Source of the DNA: Sabellastarte sp. h YS-2021
Lineage: Eukaryota > Annelida > Polychaeta > Sabellida > Sabellidae
DNA: 64,000 nucleotides
Assembly (NCBI GenBank): GCA_964017235.1
Contig: OZ024935.1
Span: forward strand, 35,257,596-35,321,595
Direction: 5' to 3'
The notes below the pieces were generated by a model, which worked only from the letters and a program-made list of their open reading frames with translations, was not told where the DNA came from and did no database searches. The position numbers and the translations under genes are program-made. Shown in pieces: positions 52,843 through 54,812 of this stretch. Position 1 is the first letter of the stretch, and each line of letters begins with the position of its first letter.

Positions 52843-54812
52843 TTAAATTTCATCTAACAGTTTTATATTACACTTTAACTAATCTCACGAAAAAACTAGA
52901 GACCCCAACAATCAAGACTTCTTCACTAAAAGACAAAATATTTGCATCCAATATCAATATATCAACTATCCTAAACAGATACTTAAAAGCAAGTTACAGG
53001 TACTTGTATGGCCTGCATTTTAAAAATCAAACATCACTCTAAAATTGACGATTATGAGAATTTATACAAGGACATCGAGGTACATGCACCAATATAGGCA
53101 ATATTTCCACAACATTTACTCACAGCTCTGGATGTGTGGATCCTTTAAACCAGCTCTTGTTGATGACAGGTGTCAGAACAGTGAAATGCACTTTTAAGGA
53201 ATATACACAATTCTTCACACAACACTTAATTAAAACTATGAAAATAAAATTTAACAATAAAATTTAAACTCGTTTGAAAAACAGGACACAGCTTAATGAC
53301 TAATGAATACCCCATTTTGGCATTTATAACTGACAATCAACATATCTCCTGAAATTCATGTTTATTGAACAAGAAATATGAAATCCAGCACTGTAAAAAG
53401 CCTTACTTTACATTAAATTATGGGATTTTATCATCAAGATCAAGATTTTTTTTTGTGACTCTTCCATCTGTGAATATTACTGCTAGTTATTTTTTAAAGG
53501 TTGTCATCTCAGTAACAAATTCCATACAAAATTTCCATTAAAACAAATATAATTATGTATTTTGTATTATACTGTTCAATAAATTTTTCAACAATTAACC
53601 AATCACAGAAACTTACTAATCCACCATTCTTATTGTCAGATAATGTTTTTCTCAAATTACATTTTGTGTAAAACGTAACATTATTCAAAGTCTGTTTTAT
53701 ATGTAATTGAAATCATAGTTTTATTCTCATATTCACTGTAAAATAATATCCAAGGACTTTCATGGTAAAGTACTGTACAAATATCATTACAATATTAGAT
53801 CATCTAGTGTAATAAGTATAAATTATTCTTGTTATAGATAACAGTAATATAACAGTAATTATGTAAAATATATACATGTCACTATAATAAAATAAATAAA
53901 TAACAAAATAAATAATAATATCTTCCGCTTTGATATCAGGCTGACAGACTTTATTTTGTATGGGGTATTACAACTACACTGTCAATCAAATAGTCCTTAC
54001 TCTGACTCCCCAAATATCATTTACCTGTGAAATCCTCATGCTGTCTGTAGTGACAATGTGGGGTGTAGGAAATGTGACCACTCTAAAATGGAAAAAAAAT
54101 TCAAACAAGCAATTAGTGACCTAATAAATTGGTCATATATTTAGGATTCCCAAATAAGCTCCATGGCATGTGCCAGGAAGACTAATATGGAGGTGACTGA
54201 AATGTAGAATAATGTAATAAATATACATTTTTATTTGTCAAACTAGCAAACTGGTTTGAAACTTTTGCTGCAATGACTGCATAAAAAGCATTAATGAAAA
54301 TATAAAATTACACTAACCATTGCCAACTTTTAATGAAAAACGACCAAAAAAGACAGAAAAATAAGATAACTGGCATGCATAATTTTCTACATACTTTTAT
54401 ATTATAAACCTCCAAATAATACCAATCCTTCACGAAATAATAAAGTATTCAAAAGCATATAAATATAAATCACAAGCTCATTAAATAAACTTTAAGAAAC
54501 TATAATTAATATTCCCAAACTGTGTAAGTGCAACATATATTTATTTATATTTTACCTCCAATGTGTCACAGTTCCTATCTATTGTCATAGTCCTTGTATA
54601 ATACAGTCTGGCTCCCCTGTCTGCATTACCATTGAGATTTCTTAGGTCTTGCGATATAAACAATCCCTCATTAATAAACAGAACAAGGTGGTGATTGGTT
54701 AAAATCATACTTCTCAGCTGAACTGATGAACATTGACCTGTAAAATAGTGCGGTACATCTATCATCCATGTATAGAATCCAATTCCATTCCAATTTCTTG
54801 TTAAAGGATTAG
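5440..54812 (-). CDS. CATSPERB: CatSper beta subunit gene (CATSPERB orthologue), 20 exons seen, 5' end missing
   Basis: Spliced gene of which this entry is the whole span; exons are listed separately. CATSPERB is a single-pass auxiliary subunit of CatSper, the sperm flagellar calcium channel, with a large extracellular domain. The 20 exons total about 2.59 kb (about 860 codons). Family signatures appear in order: MILTNHHLVLF, VFHPDSYYLFAYG, IYVSEDGG, MYGKIG, SLLCDQPTL, NYRPPSDFG, IYNADPSKP, YQQC with CGC and DCREKVYRM, EVNNRT, a C-terminal membrane helix and a 35-residue tail. These match the human protein as I recall it, including the YRPPS...ADPSKP...SDCKEKV block. Human CATSPERB is about 1,100 residues, so roughly 250 N-terminal residues are missing. 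Phases agree at every junction except exon 1 to 2. Introns hold three DIRS elements. Confidence 0.88.
5920..6047 (-). CDS. CATSPERB: CATSPERB exon 19 (transmembrane segment)
   Basis: 128 bases from TTGTAG| to CCAAG|GTAAAT. Encodes VYIDSTSIPYP, then a hydrophobic run of about 25 residues from VMFIINLSTAFLLGG to LAYLYYL, then the basic SKNNKPR. This gives a single C-terminal membrane helix with a cytoplasmic tail, as in CATSPERB. Confidence 0.88.
6048..7771. other. CATSPERB intron 18; no gene seen
   Basis: AT-rich intron. It contains an oligo-T then oligo-G run at about 7556-7594, probably a slippage-prone tract. No mobile-element ends were recognised. Confidence 0.5.
7772..7866 (-). CDS. CATSPERB: CATSPERB exon 18
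   Basis: 95 bases from CATTGTAG| to CATGGAT|GTAAGT. Encodes GTPSDLVMSLRASEEFNYTV and YDPQKVTIHMD, the last extracellular strand before the membrane helix. Confidence 0.8.
7867..9047. repeat. CATSPERB intron 17 with microsatellites
   Basis: Holds a (GCAC)n-type tract at about 7966-7998 and GACA-rich tracts at about 8355-8390 and 8500-8532 (CAGACAGACAG-like). Open frames here are short, low-complexity and unsupported. Confidence 0.5.
9048..9189 (-). CDS. CATSPERB: CATSPERB exon 17
   Basis: 142 bases, phase 0 in and 1 out, from ATTTCAG| to GATTCTG|GTACTT. Encodes VYRMSYPGELKLNLTLRSQ and YAVKIQEVNNRTVTISD. The EVN-x-R motif is shared with vertebrate CATSPERB. Confidence 0.9.
9412..10313 (+). 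mobile_element. Family 3 hairpin element, complete copy
   Basis: The 5' end reads ATGTCCACCCCATGAA. The 3' end is a palindrome with arms ATGTCCACCCC and GGGGTGGACAT followed by AA then T, so the 5' arm repeats at the 3' hairpin. Inside are about 2.5 units of a 170-base repeat (9535-9930) containing AAAATGGCCGCC, then blocks with ACCAAATTT. This 5'-arm, array, 3'-hairpin layout resembles Helentron-associated elements. No protein is encoded. Confidence 0.7.
9535..9930 (+). repeat. 170-bp tandem repeat, about 2.5 units
   Basis: Repeats of 'TTTCGACGAAATCGCTCTAT' plus 'AAAATGGCCGCC' at about 170-base spacing. The same unit occurs at 59170-59420 and 61140-62230, and as single diverged units at 3750-3900, 15100-15240 and 56580-56760. 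Short ORFs here are repeat-encoded and not genes. Confidence 0.85.
10785..11239. mobile_element. piggyBac-type MITE (455 bp)
   Basis: Flanked on both sides by TTAA (10781-10784 and 11240-11243). Terminal inverted repeats read CCCTTTCGCTAC at the left and GTAGCGAAAGGG at the right. TTAA target and CCC-starting ends are the piggyBac signature. There is no transposase ORF, so it is non-autonomous. Confidence 0.9.
11683..12099. mobile_element. hAT-type MITE (417 bp) with 8-bp duplication
   Basis: Ends TAGTGTTGGGA and TCCAACACTA are imperfect inverted repeats. Both sides are flanked by GTGTTGGC (11675-11682 and 12100-12107), an 8-bp target duplication as expected for hAT. Non-coding. Related copies lie at about 28860-29150 (partial) and 58716-59005 plus 62622-62690. 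Confidence 0.9.
12152..12262 (-). CDS. CATSPERB: CATSPERB exon 16 (Cys-rich exon)
   Basis: 111 bases, phase 0 to 0, from ATTTCAG| to GAGAAG|GTAGGG. Encodes SGVYQQCLNKMNRVECGCTE and AAYTDCREK, with four cysteines in the family pattern (QC, CxC, DC). Confidence 0.93.
12453..12683 (+). mobile_element. tRNA-derived SINE, family A, with 13-bp duplication
   Basis: Starts with a tRNA-like head: A box TGGCAGAGTGGT near 12474 and B box GGTTCGATTCC near 12507. A body and an AATAAATAAAT tail preceded by AAAACCCCAAA follow. The flanks TTTACTTCCACTT at 12440-12452 and 12684-12696 are a perfect 13-base duplication. The tRNA head lacks a usable 3' acceptor structure, so it is not a tRNA gene. Confidence 0.92.
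12987..13097 (-). CDS. CATSPERB: CATSPERB exon 15 (YRPPS exon)
   Basis: 111 bases, phase 0 to 0, from GTCTTCAG| to TCAAAG|GTTGGT. Encodes TNYRPPSDFGTAIPISKHIY and NADPSKPRPNDRF. This is the most diagnostic CATSPERB block in the window. Confidence 0.93.
13442..13557 (-). CDS. CATSPERB: CATSPERB exon 14
   Basis: 116 bases from TATTTAG| to CTTGAG|GTATAG. Encodes CSSRKRLVFWYPESISTQDY and EDKDGRNLLVELE. The 'C-S/P-x-x-K-R' start fits a conserved cysteine just before the YRPPS block. Confidence 0.83.
13796..14330 (+). mobile_element. Family 1 repeat element, degenerate copy
   Basis: Begins AGCATCTAG...CACCATGAGAT, like the 5' modules at 30241 and 39021. It continues with diverged 145-base units containing TATCAACTTCCTA and CAAGGTCAAAGGTCAAATCA. 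No 3' hairpin is seen. It sits in the intron below exon 13. Confidence 0.6.
14500..14581 (-). CDS. CATSPERB: CATSPERB exon 13
   Basis: 82 bases from TATTCTACAG| to TTTACAG|GTAAGT. Encodes SVTALRVIGTVSSLLCDQPT. An upstream TTTCAG could also serve as acceptor, but it would put the exon out of phase with exon 12 and open a stop, so the inner site is chosen. Confidence 0.8.
14900..15616 (+). mobile_element. Family 2 hairpin element, short copy
   Basis: Ends in a palindrome with arms AAGCGTCCC and GGGACGCTT, then AAT. It carries one diverged 170-base unit (about 15110-15240) and the subterminal block TCATCCGG...GGTCATGTGACCTCTCTGAT. The 5' end is only approximate. Confidence 0.6.
15636..15690 (-). 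repeat. Family 1 repeat, lone 3' end
   Basis: Reverse-orientation copy of the family 1 terminus. The palindrome CAGCCTTTAAGGGCTG is followed by GTTTTCACCCATGGTGTCC. No tandem units are attached. Confidence 0.6.
15748..15890 (-). CDS. CATSPERB: CATSPERB exon 12
   Basis: 143 bases from CTTTACAG| to AGAAAG|GTAGTG. Encodes GSLISDLSLVYPTYSNTWLL and ADVLQVDFQTRTSRK. Exits at phase 0. Confidence 0.82.
16250..16560 (+). repeat. Family 1 tandem units, two copies
   Basis: Two adjacent 145-base units with TATCAACTTGTTACA...GATATAGCCC...CAAGGTCA. It lacks both the 5' module and the 3' hairpin. Confidence 0.7.
16561..18775. other. CATSPERB intron 11, AT-rich with a dispersed repeat
   Basis: No exon recognised. 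A roughly 120-base segment (about 16890-17015) with TATGTTGGAAAACC and TAATGAGTAGTCCACAAATTC recurs at about 18090-18215, and in shorter form near 18255-18330. Confidence 0.5.
18776..19195 (+). mobile_element. Family 1 repeat element, 3' part with hairpin
   Basis: Two and a half 145-base units, then CCCGCCGCCCACCCGCCC and the terminal block ACACCATGGGTGAAAACAAT, then a slightly imperfect palindrome CAGCCCTTAAGGGATGTGG. The end is shared with 41000-41080. Confidence 0.7.
19380..19518 (-). CDS. CATSPERB: CATSPERB exon 11
   Basis: 139 bases, phase 0 in and 1 out, from TTTTACAG| to ACTAGTG|GTAAGT. Encodes GDPAWYLTEGSCLYSIETD and DIADRMTIGFTAKP, equivalent to the WSISTRQCNYWI region of the human protein. 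Confidence 0.85.
20406..20596 (-). CDS. CATSPERB: CATSPERB exon 10
   Basis: 191 bases from GGACAG| to TCAAAT|GTAAGT. Encodes WQSSDVYKTVVLPGTASALL, then HMDAVLVVSSV and WYMVNLGYTISN. The upstream intron contains DIRS element 2, SINEs and a MITE. Confidence 0.85.
21083..21442. mobile_element. MITE family with AAGGCTGTGA ends, copy 1
   Basis: Ends AAGGCCGTGATAGGTTACCC and TCACAGCCTT are inverted repeats. An inverse-oriented relative lies at 57349-57689. The interior contains GGTTACCCG blocks on both sides. Non-coding; superfamily not assigned. Confidence 0.75.
21553..21720 (+). mobile_element. SINE family A, diverged copy
   Basis: Shares GTGGTAAAACACTCGCATCC, AAAGTGGGAAGGTT and ACAGTTTACAGTATAGAAC with the SINE at 12453. 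It is older, with a damaged B box. No clear duplication remains. Confidence 0.65.
21733..22055 (+). mobile_element. tRNA-derived SINE, family B
   Basis: A box TGGCCTAGCGGGTAA (about 21742) and B box GGGTTCAATCCC (about 21785), spaced as in a tRNA, are followed by a long body ending ATTGCGCTGAGTATAAATAC. The body differs from family A. Confidence 0.75.
22602..22968. repeat. DIRS element 2 right terminal repeat and ICR
   Basis: Outer AT-rich arm (22602-22655), GC-rich terminal repeat, then the inner arm 22872-22924, an inverted copy of the outer arm with one or two differences. Next is 22925-22968, an inverted copy of the left end near 28765-28809. A TGACGTCA site lies near 22790. Confidence 0.85.
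23337..24640 (-). pseudogene. DIRS element 2 tyrosine recombinase remnant
   Basis: Fragments of the YR domain in different frames, including ALAPTLDRSLKSDRSLCPVR and ATISSWIKQTVILCYELSD (23531-23857). A 291-base segment is duplicated in tandem (23890-24180 and 24181-24470). Frameshifts and stops exclude a working enzyme. Confidence 0.85.
23890..24470. repeat. 291-bp internal tandem duplication in element 2 YR
   Basis: Two diverged copies of the same YR segment; both contain GTATCTCACTT/GAATCTCACTT, CAAATGCTTCAAG and CCATCAATGGT. Element 3 has this segment once (near 33226-33515), as do elements 1 and 4. The copies differ at many positions. Confidence 0.8.
24641..26380 (-). pseudogene. DIRS element 2 Pol remnant (RT partly deleted)
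   Basis: Pieces of methyltransferase (LIAPGWPNMPWFWDLVAMS), RNase H (ARHIPGRPNVVADRLSR, IFTDASIEGWGAHL) and RT (YLDDWLVRARS) in shifting frames. The segment coding the RT fingers and motif A, about 115 residues in element 4, is missing. The junction is the same one seen in element 3, and both read WGLDPR-stop just upstream. Confidence 0.85.
26743..26776. repeat. oligo-T tract in element 2
   Basis: A 20-odd T run (oligo-A on the element's sense strand). Element 3 has a shorter interrupted version at 35785-35803. Confidence 0.7.
26855..27160 (-). repeat. 60-bp minisatellite in element 2
   Basis: Five units of 60 bases with GTGTACAAGGCTGTGTAGCC and CCGGTACACTATGTAACCAG. Because 60 is a multiple of 3, two minus-strand frames read as 20-residue repeats (for example TGYTALYTCFNNW). 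I treat these as non-coding. Several units are identical, so the array is recent. Confidence 0.9.
27300..27990 (-). promoter_or_regulatory. About 217-bp tandem modules with promoter-like motifs (element 2)
   Basis: Three modules spaced about 217 bases occupy the place of gag. Read on the element's sense strand, the most complete has CRE TGACGTCA, CCAAT boxes (AGCCAATCG and GACCAATCA) and an E-box GGTCACGTG. E-boxes lie at about 27314, 27535 and 27751; TGACGTCA at about 27588 and 27806. The motifs are seen directly; a promoter role is inference. Confidence 0.55.
28613..28809. repeat. DIRS element 2 left terminal repeat
   Basis: Inverted partner of the repeat at 22640-22810 and identical to it over the compared 165 bases. 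Contains ATGACGTCA near 28633 and ends in ATTAACGCAATAAAA. Confidence 0.9.
28860..29150 (+). mobile_element. hAT MITE, partial copy
   Basis: Shares GTACCCATTTCCTGTAAATATGG-like sequence and GATTGTACACTGTCACCAAC with the copies at 11683 and 58716. The left end is missing beside DIRS element 2. It supplies the unoccupied version of the site entered at 59005. Confidence 0.7.
29230..29283 (-). CDS. CATSPERB: CATSPERB exon 9
   Basis: 54-base exon after a T-rich tract, GGAAG|CC to GATG|GTGGGT. Encodes LVITDTSLGTATLILSD and joins exon 8 (phase 1) and exon 10 (phase 1) in frame. Human CATSPERB has a comparable DTSLG stretch as I recall it. Confidence 0.78.
29284..30240. other. CATSPERB intron 8, lower part; no gene seen
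   Basis: AT-rich, with no element ends recognised before the family 1 element at 30241. Open frames are short and unsupported. Confidence 0.4.
30241..31395 (+). mobile_element. Family 1 repeat element, copy A
   Basis: 5' module AGCATCAGTG...CCCCACAGCCTGGGG (30241-30790) is nearly the same as 39021-39590. It is followed by four 145-base units with TATCAAC, GATATAGCC and AGGTCAAAGGTCA. It reaches ACACCATGGGT-like sequence near 31376 but lacks the final palindrome, so its 3' end is truncated. Confidence 0.75.
31625..31743 (-). CDS. CATSPERB: CATSPERB exon 8
   Basis: 119 bases from TTTAAG| to CTGA|GTAAGG. Encodes GSIILSPWHLTWLNCIVYRD and VNHTNSCPSVL. Both phases match the neighbours. The acceptor has a weak pyrimidine tract, so the start is less certain than the end. 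Confidence 0.75.
31940..32320. repeat. DIRS element 3 right terminal repeat and ICR
   Basis: Outer arm at 31940-31992 and its inverted inner copy at 32209-32262, then GCAATTTTATTGCGTTAATA...CCAATGGACAATTGCT (32263-32306), an inverted copy of the left end. TGACGTCA lies near 32128. Confidence 0.85.
32672..33640 (-). pseudogene. DIRS element 3 tyrosine recombinase remnant
   Basis: Recognisable pieces: LQPSTIDGYRSDIADRLGN, LKHLTFKTVFLLALGSGKSR, ALAPTLDRSLKSDRSLCPVR. They lie in different frames with stops. It has one copy of the segment that is doubled in element 2. Confidence 0.85.
33641..35400 (-). pseudogene. DIRS element 3 Pol remnant (RT partly deleted)
   Basis: Methyltransferase, RNase H and RT pieces, including YLDDWLVRARSHQACLQ (near 34960). 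The sense strand goes from LLKEGYLCPYTYTRTIQ directly to RKCLRFHIQGRAYHFKALP in another frame. This removes the fingers and motif A. The same junction and the same WGLDPR-stop occur in element 2. Confidence 0.88.
35880..36310 (-). repeat. 60-bp minisatellite in element 3
   Basis: About seven units related to those at 26855-27160, but more diverged and with length changes (for example near 36120-36250). Array size therefore differs between the two elements. Confidence 0.85.
36440..37290 (-). promoter_or_regulatory. Tandem promoter-like modules (element 3)
   Basis: Related to 27300-27990, with extra partial modules. E-box-type CACGTG occurs near 36539, 36739, 36774 and 36992; GATTGGCT (inverted CCAAT) near 36489, 36811 and 37027; TGACGTCA near 37047. 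It occupies the gag position. Function is inferred only. Confidence 0.5.
37925..38126. repeat. DIRS element 3 left terminal repeat
   Basis: Inverted partner of 31970-32155, with about one mismatch. Contains ATGACGTCA near 37951. The left end is at ATTAACGCAATAAAA. Confidence 0.88.
38526..38665 (-). CDS. CATSPERB: CATSPERB exon 7
   Basis: 140 bases, entered at phase 0 from TTTGACAG| and leaving after two bases at CCAAAG|GTATGA. Encodes GYQLNGTNPLVLQPFNHKIS and YLFEISINSGDV. It is separated from exon 6 by the intron carrying DIRS element 4 and from exon 8 by the intron carrying element 3. Confidence 0.8.
39021..41080 (+). mobile_element. Family 1 repeat element, copy B, complete
   Basis: The 5' module is AGCATCAGAGATGCCC...CCCCACAGCC (39021-39590), followed by ten tandem units of about 145 bases. 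Then comes CCGCCCGCCCGCCC and a palindrome with arms CCCC-ACAGCCCTT and AAGGGCTGT-GGGG. The 5' CCCCACAGCC is the inverted repeat of the 3' arm. Non-coding. Lies in the intron between exons 6 and 7. Confidence 0.8.
39590..41000 (+). repeat. 145-bp tandem array, ten units, with AGGTCA motifs
   Basis: Units contain TATCAACTTCCTACACCTTA, GATATAGCCCGGACAAGAT and CAAGGTCAAAGGTCAAATCA. Most hold AGGTCAAAGGTCA, a direct repeat of AGGTCA with one spacer (DR1), plus TCAAGGTCA half-sites. Spacing is 142-149 bases. Confidence 0.88.
41081..41852. other. CATSPERB intron 6 between repeats; no gene seen
   Basis: Short open frames occur on both strands (for example 41146-41331 and 41501-41752), but none has a recognisable domain or a full splice pattern. 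Left unannotated as coding. Confidence 0.4.
41853..42063. repeat. DIRS element 4 right terminal repeat
   Basis: Outer AT-rich arm 41853-41904, then the GC-rich repeat shared with the left end. Contains GTGACGTCA near 42041. A GCCAAACGAAAG motif near its start and ATCTTTTTCGT at its end are near-complementary, so the repeat could also fold on itself. Confidence 0.92.
42120..42215. repeat. DIRS element 4 internal complementary region
   Basis: 42120-42171 is the exact reverse complement of the right outer arm 41853-41904 (52 bases). 42172-42215 is the reverse complement of the left end 48011-48054 with one mismatch. The two halves abut, as in DIRS-1, where this region is thought to template end joining. 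Confidence 0.93.
42566..45664 (-). CDS. DIRS element 4 tyrosine recombinase frame (YR domain about 42566-43620)
   Basis: 1032-codon frame. The C-terminal 340 or so residues are the recombinase, with R838/R839 (GKRRSEIH), H971 and R974 (HDVR), H996 (HWKSHN) and nucleophile Y1007 (FYLKDV). It would integrate the circular cDNA. The first 680 or so codons overprint Pol. The frame starts with a dense cysteine cluster (CTYC, CEKCFFCRSLCFCSKCSKC), which may be a real zinc-binding start or a by-product of the overlapped frame. The start is not known; splicing or reinitiation is possible. No defect is seen. Confidence 0.88.
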   Translation of the reverse strand: MSCTYCNKVAVTKERRKAKIKDQKSNKVCEKCFFCRSLCFCSKCSKCPQCCKCPTSGGTSSEFLGNMGSQRCKPQSSVHFKGGLCSPLQSQTSLGKGSPDNKWVCKPHQRLPLARSCTSSDREKGSREGQGSNLTSLFQQTVHCPKAEPQVAADLGSQYSKSVFMRKNIQNGDSRDNPDLSTTRGVGDIARFQRRLLSHSNSLHIPKIPQVPLSEPVVPVSGTSLWPVNSSHGVHWCGQRGQVNGSVTGYKNPPVPRRLVDSSPYQRILPPGNPVPPSPLPGVGLDGKHAKVRTGTPASLRLRRLPVRPTQRSSQAYSKPLGSPSTKDNSAFTDQILPSENFHVSYRSSHCDRKTGAPRQTAHETYSVAPQKALESPRISGKGDPNSEVSPPVPAVVDPRGKCPKGSALTPPATRSSNLYRRLKRRLGCSLRRLHSKRYLVSARKQVAHKLLRTKSRVVSTKKIPTFSARKGRPDCHRQHYGCSIHQQGRRYEVRLTLCPSLAAPMLVQPQSNSTEGQTHSRPSECNCRQIVSPKAGHSDGVVPPSRDLRPPLSNLAFSPSGHVCNKVQLQASSICVPNSRPKGLVSGCSDIVLGGPGHVPLSPSVSDGEGGQQAVRSLVSQSNPDCPGMAQHALVLGPSGTVCEGSSMSSTPSRSSDPTFQQGTSQGSDKPKSPCLAPRAQTIKEQGFSSPVASRIEAPQRRSTRTVYEAKWAVFIKWCETSQVDFRNPSIKQIADFLLHLFQEKNLQPSTIDGYRSAIADKLGNTSINVGKDDNLTRLLDSFHRDRPKGRRGVPAWNLSLVLHQLTKAPFEPPRKASLKHLTFKTVFLLALASGKRRSEIHAWLNKNIRHQADWSKVSLYPSPSFLAKNHLAKEGPECVAPVVIPALAPTLDKSLKEDRSLCPVRALRYYLDKTQNLRTGKELVFVSFKQGFDRDISPATISSWIKQTVVLCYDLSDQESLTLHQVKAHDVRVFAASKAFQGGISLYQILAACHWKSHNTFTQFYLKDVAWADKELFHLGPVVAAQQIHH
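43468..45870 (-). CDS. DIRS element 4 Pol: RT, RNase H and methyltransferase-like domains
   Basis: 800 residues. RT about 150-385: KWRPILDLS (219-227), motif A FSDAYFH (261-267), LPFGL (292-296), catalytic YLDDW (324-328). RNase H about 486-602: acidic residues in FTDAS (488-492), LEL (521-523), ATDN (545-548) and ADKLS (597-601). The methyltransferase-like domain of DIRS1-type elements, about 625-720: DMFATRYN (631-638) and APGWPNMPWF (696-705). The first 130 or so residues are low-complexity. The frame overlaps the end of gag by 92 bases in another frame, so translation may need frameshifting, reinitiation or a separate RNA. Confidence 0.93.
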   Translation of the reverse strand: MVPAIEAGAEAGVVSPDVVPRWLMRRHSINDNYCKSSPVPVAWPVSSVKSVVTRNSFVSVPTNVSYHVVCRVPTVTRWQSQKKDVRPKSKIKSQIKCVKSASFVGHFVSAPNVPNVPNVASVQPVGGRLQSFWEIWAHKGANPKVVSILKEGYVLPFKVRPPLVRDPLIISGYANPIRDSHLQEAVQALIEKKAVERVRVQTSLAFFNRLFIVPKPNHKWRPILDLSTLNQFLCVKTFKMETPETIRTSLQQEEWVTSLDFSDAYFHIPIHFTSRKFLRFHFQNQSYQFRALPFGLSTAPMEFTGVVKEVKLMAQSQGIRIHQYLDDWLIRAPTKESCHQGTQSLLALCQELGWMVNMQKSELEPQQVFDFVGYQYDLLNGVVRPTQNRWEALQQKITVLLQTRYCRVRTFMSLIGLLTATEKQVPLGRLHMRPIQWHLKKHWRVPESLEKEIPIPRSLHQYLQWWTQEENVLKGQPLHPLRHAVQIFTDASKEGWGAHLGDFTASGTWSVPESKLHINFLELKAVLLALKRFQHLVQGKVVLIATDNTTVVAYINKEGGMRSGSLCALLWRLLCWCSLNQIVLKARHIPGRLNVIADKLSRQRQVIQTEWSLHQETFDLLCQTWHSPLVDMFATRYNCKLVQFVSPIPDPKAWSVDALTLSWEDLDMYLFPPVSLMGKVVSKLSDHWYRRAILIAPGWPNMPWFWDLVELSARVPLCLPHHPDLVTQPFNKARHRDLTNLNLHAWLLEPRQSRSRGSLAQWRQELRRLKDVQPEQSTKRSGPFLSNGAKQVRWTSGTHL
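45779..47782 (-). CDS. DIRS element 4 Gag-like protein
   Basis: 667 residues and the first frame of the element. Near the N-terminus is a Cys/His cluster (C23, H25, H33, C36, C39, C49, C55, C58), likely zinc-binding. The middle is acidic and Ser/Pro-rich. The C-terminus (about 595-660) is Arg/Gly-rich (GRGGFAGRGRKQ, NRGRGRGRGG), an RNA-binding RGG-type tail. DIRS elements carry a Gag-like first ORF that packages RNA; that role is inferred from position and composition. A second ATG at codon 13 (MASPGQKK) is an equally good start. Confidence 0.8.
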   Translation of the reverse strand: MSELLPLVDFSIMASPGQKKGACGHIMASFDKHSRCARCREKGQGDDPCVQNLQCDFCSVLTPEQVLKLSTPTYKLRKEKAKAKEVLVDPSSVVVLDTQPEQEPAVSVSSAPDLSLPVPQFKKDLQELDEKWATRMARLEALFTLGHRSSPSVQQNPTFSPVKVPVSHAAPAGALSQTPFFVSTSASSGPAGPAVGPDEPRDQDVSFADRQSPLQNLYPEAEPMFKHPAPVATVSSAAMSASSQSAFQQPSSGSGPVTFRDVNPQETFEEGELSDAEESPDLETSDPDRVLSEDQNYRETVRGVRAFMGWTHIPDLEFSPQFRTDNPWAGHRSQPVGKISVDLPPEDWLCRKLETLNLVLIEGYPSKSSDPGGLHVDQFLRPPKSQNRWYGIHPAEPTDPTRPGKSVNSWPNDAAKINSSFPRISTISSTSPQPPSRPLSQDTMRKWEKAAKESSYICNQSAGFNRCITKIQDAFQEQLHILQSELKKGKSSVKAQGALDELLYLSSFNQNVSFAMGKSLQHLADFTFVQMANLTLLRRDSYLEAVKPGIKPDTFNSLRNCPLNGYGLFPDAAIRKAEDEINQLEASRRTSQPGPGRGGFAGRGRKQRYQPYSTGWKPQDTAKTTSQAGKELPAWKAFGSRNRGRGRGRGGQPGRGTKMAHEKTQYK
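47860..48054. repeat. DIRS element 4 left terminal repeat
   Basis: Exact inverted partner of 41893-42063. Contains ATGACGTCACGT near 47875. It precedes gag by about 80 bases, so the element promoter is expected here, as in other DIRS elements. Confidence 0.92.
48055..48514. other. CATSPERB intron 6, upper end; no feature seen
   Basis: AT-rich intron between DIRS element 4 and exon 6; nothing recognised. Confidence 0.4.
48515..48666 (-). CDS. CATSPERB: CATSPERB exon 6
   Basis: 152 bases between TACCAG| and ATACAG|GTAAGG. The two-base entry completes the Gly codon left by exon 5, giving GIQRLFTLPESLATTTG. This joining is what fixes the acceptor, since the two nearer AG sites create stops. Includes DRWGKWFTVSLVQ. 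Confidence 0.85.
48667..49842. other. CATSPERB intron 5; no gene seen
   Basis: AT-rich, with short unsupported frames on the minus strand. No element ends recognised. Confidence 0.4.
49843..49990 (-). CDS. CATSPERB: CATSPERB exon 5
   Basis: 148 bases, phase 0 in and 1 out, from CACCACAG| to AGATAG|GTAAAT. Starts IYVSEDGGNQYKSMG and ends NGNVMYGKI, the conserved 'V-S-x-D-G-G' propeller turn followed by the 'GK.G' strand. Confidence 0.88.
50360..51330 (+). repeat. About 165-bp tandem repeat array in intron 4
   Basis: Five to six diverged units with TTCCTATAAGTTGTCTTCACA, ACCAATAATAAGGGAGATATA and AAGGTCAAATCTGA. Its layout recalls the family 1 units but the sequence is different. No hairpin was found at either end. 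Confidence 0.75.
51797..51949 (-). CDS. CATSPERB: CATSPERB exon 4
   Basis: 153 bases, phase 0 to 0, from CTGTAG-type acceptor CTACAG| to GAACAG|GTATGG. It ends in VVFHPDSYYLFAYGEQ, matching the IFHPRSHFLYVYGSQ region recalled for human CATSPERB. Confidence 0.88.
52554..52691 (-). CDS. CATSPERB: CATSPERB exon 3
   Basis: 138 bases, phase 0 to 0, from TTATTCAG| to GACAGT|GTAAAG. Encodes 46 residues including SWSRVFDAVHNYHTDTLVIL, a beta-propeller-like strand pattern. Confidence 0.8.
52692..54024. other. CATSPERB intron 2; no gene seen
   Basis: AT-rich, with a T run of about 32 bases at 52810-52841. A possible small exon near 53115-53150 has a good donor (GAGCT|GTGAGT), but it is not needed for phase between exons 2 and 3 and was not called. 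Confidence 0.4.
54025..54082 (-). CDS. CATSPERB: CATSPERB exon 2
   Basis: 58-base exon between CATTTTAG| and CACAG|GTAAAT, read as VVTFPTPHIVTTDSMRISQ. It must be entered after two bases of a codon, but exon 1 leaves at phase 0. A small exon between them may be missed, or there is an error or lesion here. Its exit phase fits exon 3. Confidence 0.6.
54556..54812 (-). CDS. CATSPERB: CATSPERB exon 1 of those visible
   Basis: Encodes a segment with YTWMIDVPHYFTGQC and MILTNHHLVLFINEGLFIS, equivalent to the LVLTNHFLVIL region of the human protein. The donor is GAG|GTAAAA at 54556, phase 0. The acceptor is most likely GATGCAG| just above 54812, since the frame is closed further upstream; a start near 54796 is the alternative. 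Confidence 0.75.

Noticed and set aside
53115-53150. Candidate small CATSPERB exon with a GTGAGT donor
   Set aside because: Exons 2 and 3 already join in phase and in protein order; adding it is not supported.
54130-54190. Candidate bridging exon after a TACATTTCAG acceptor between exons 1 and 2
   Set aside because: No usable donor follows and no frame gives a length that repairs the phase.
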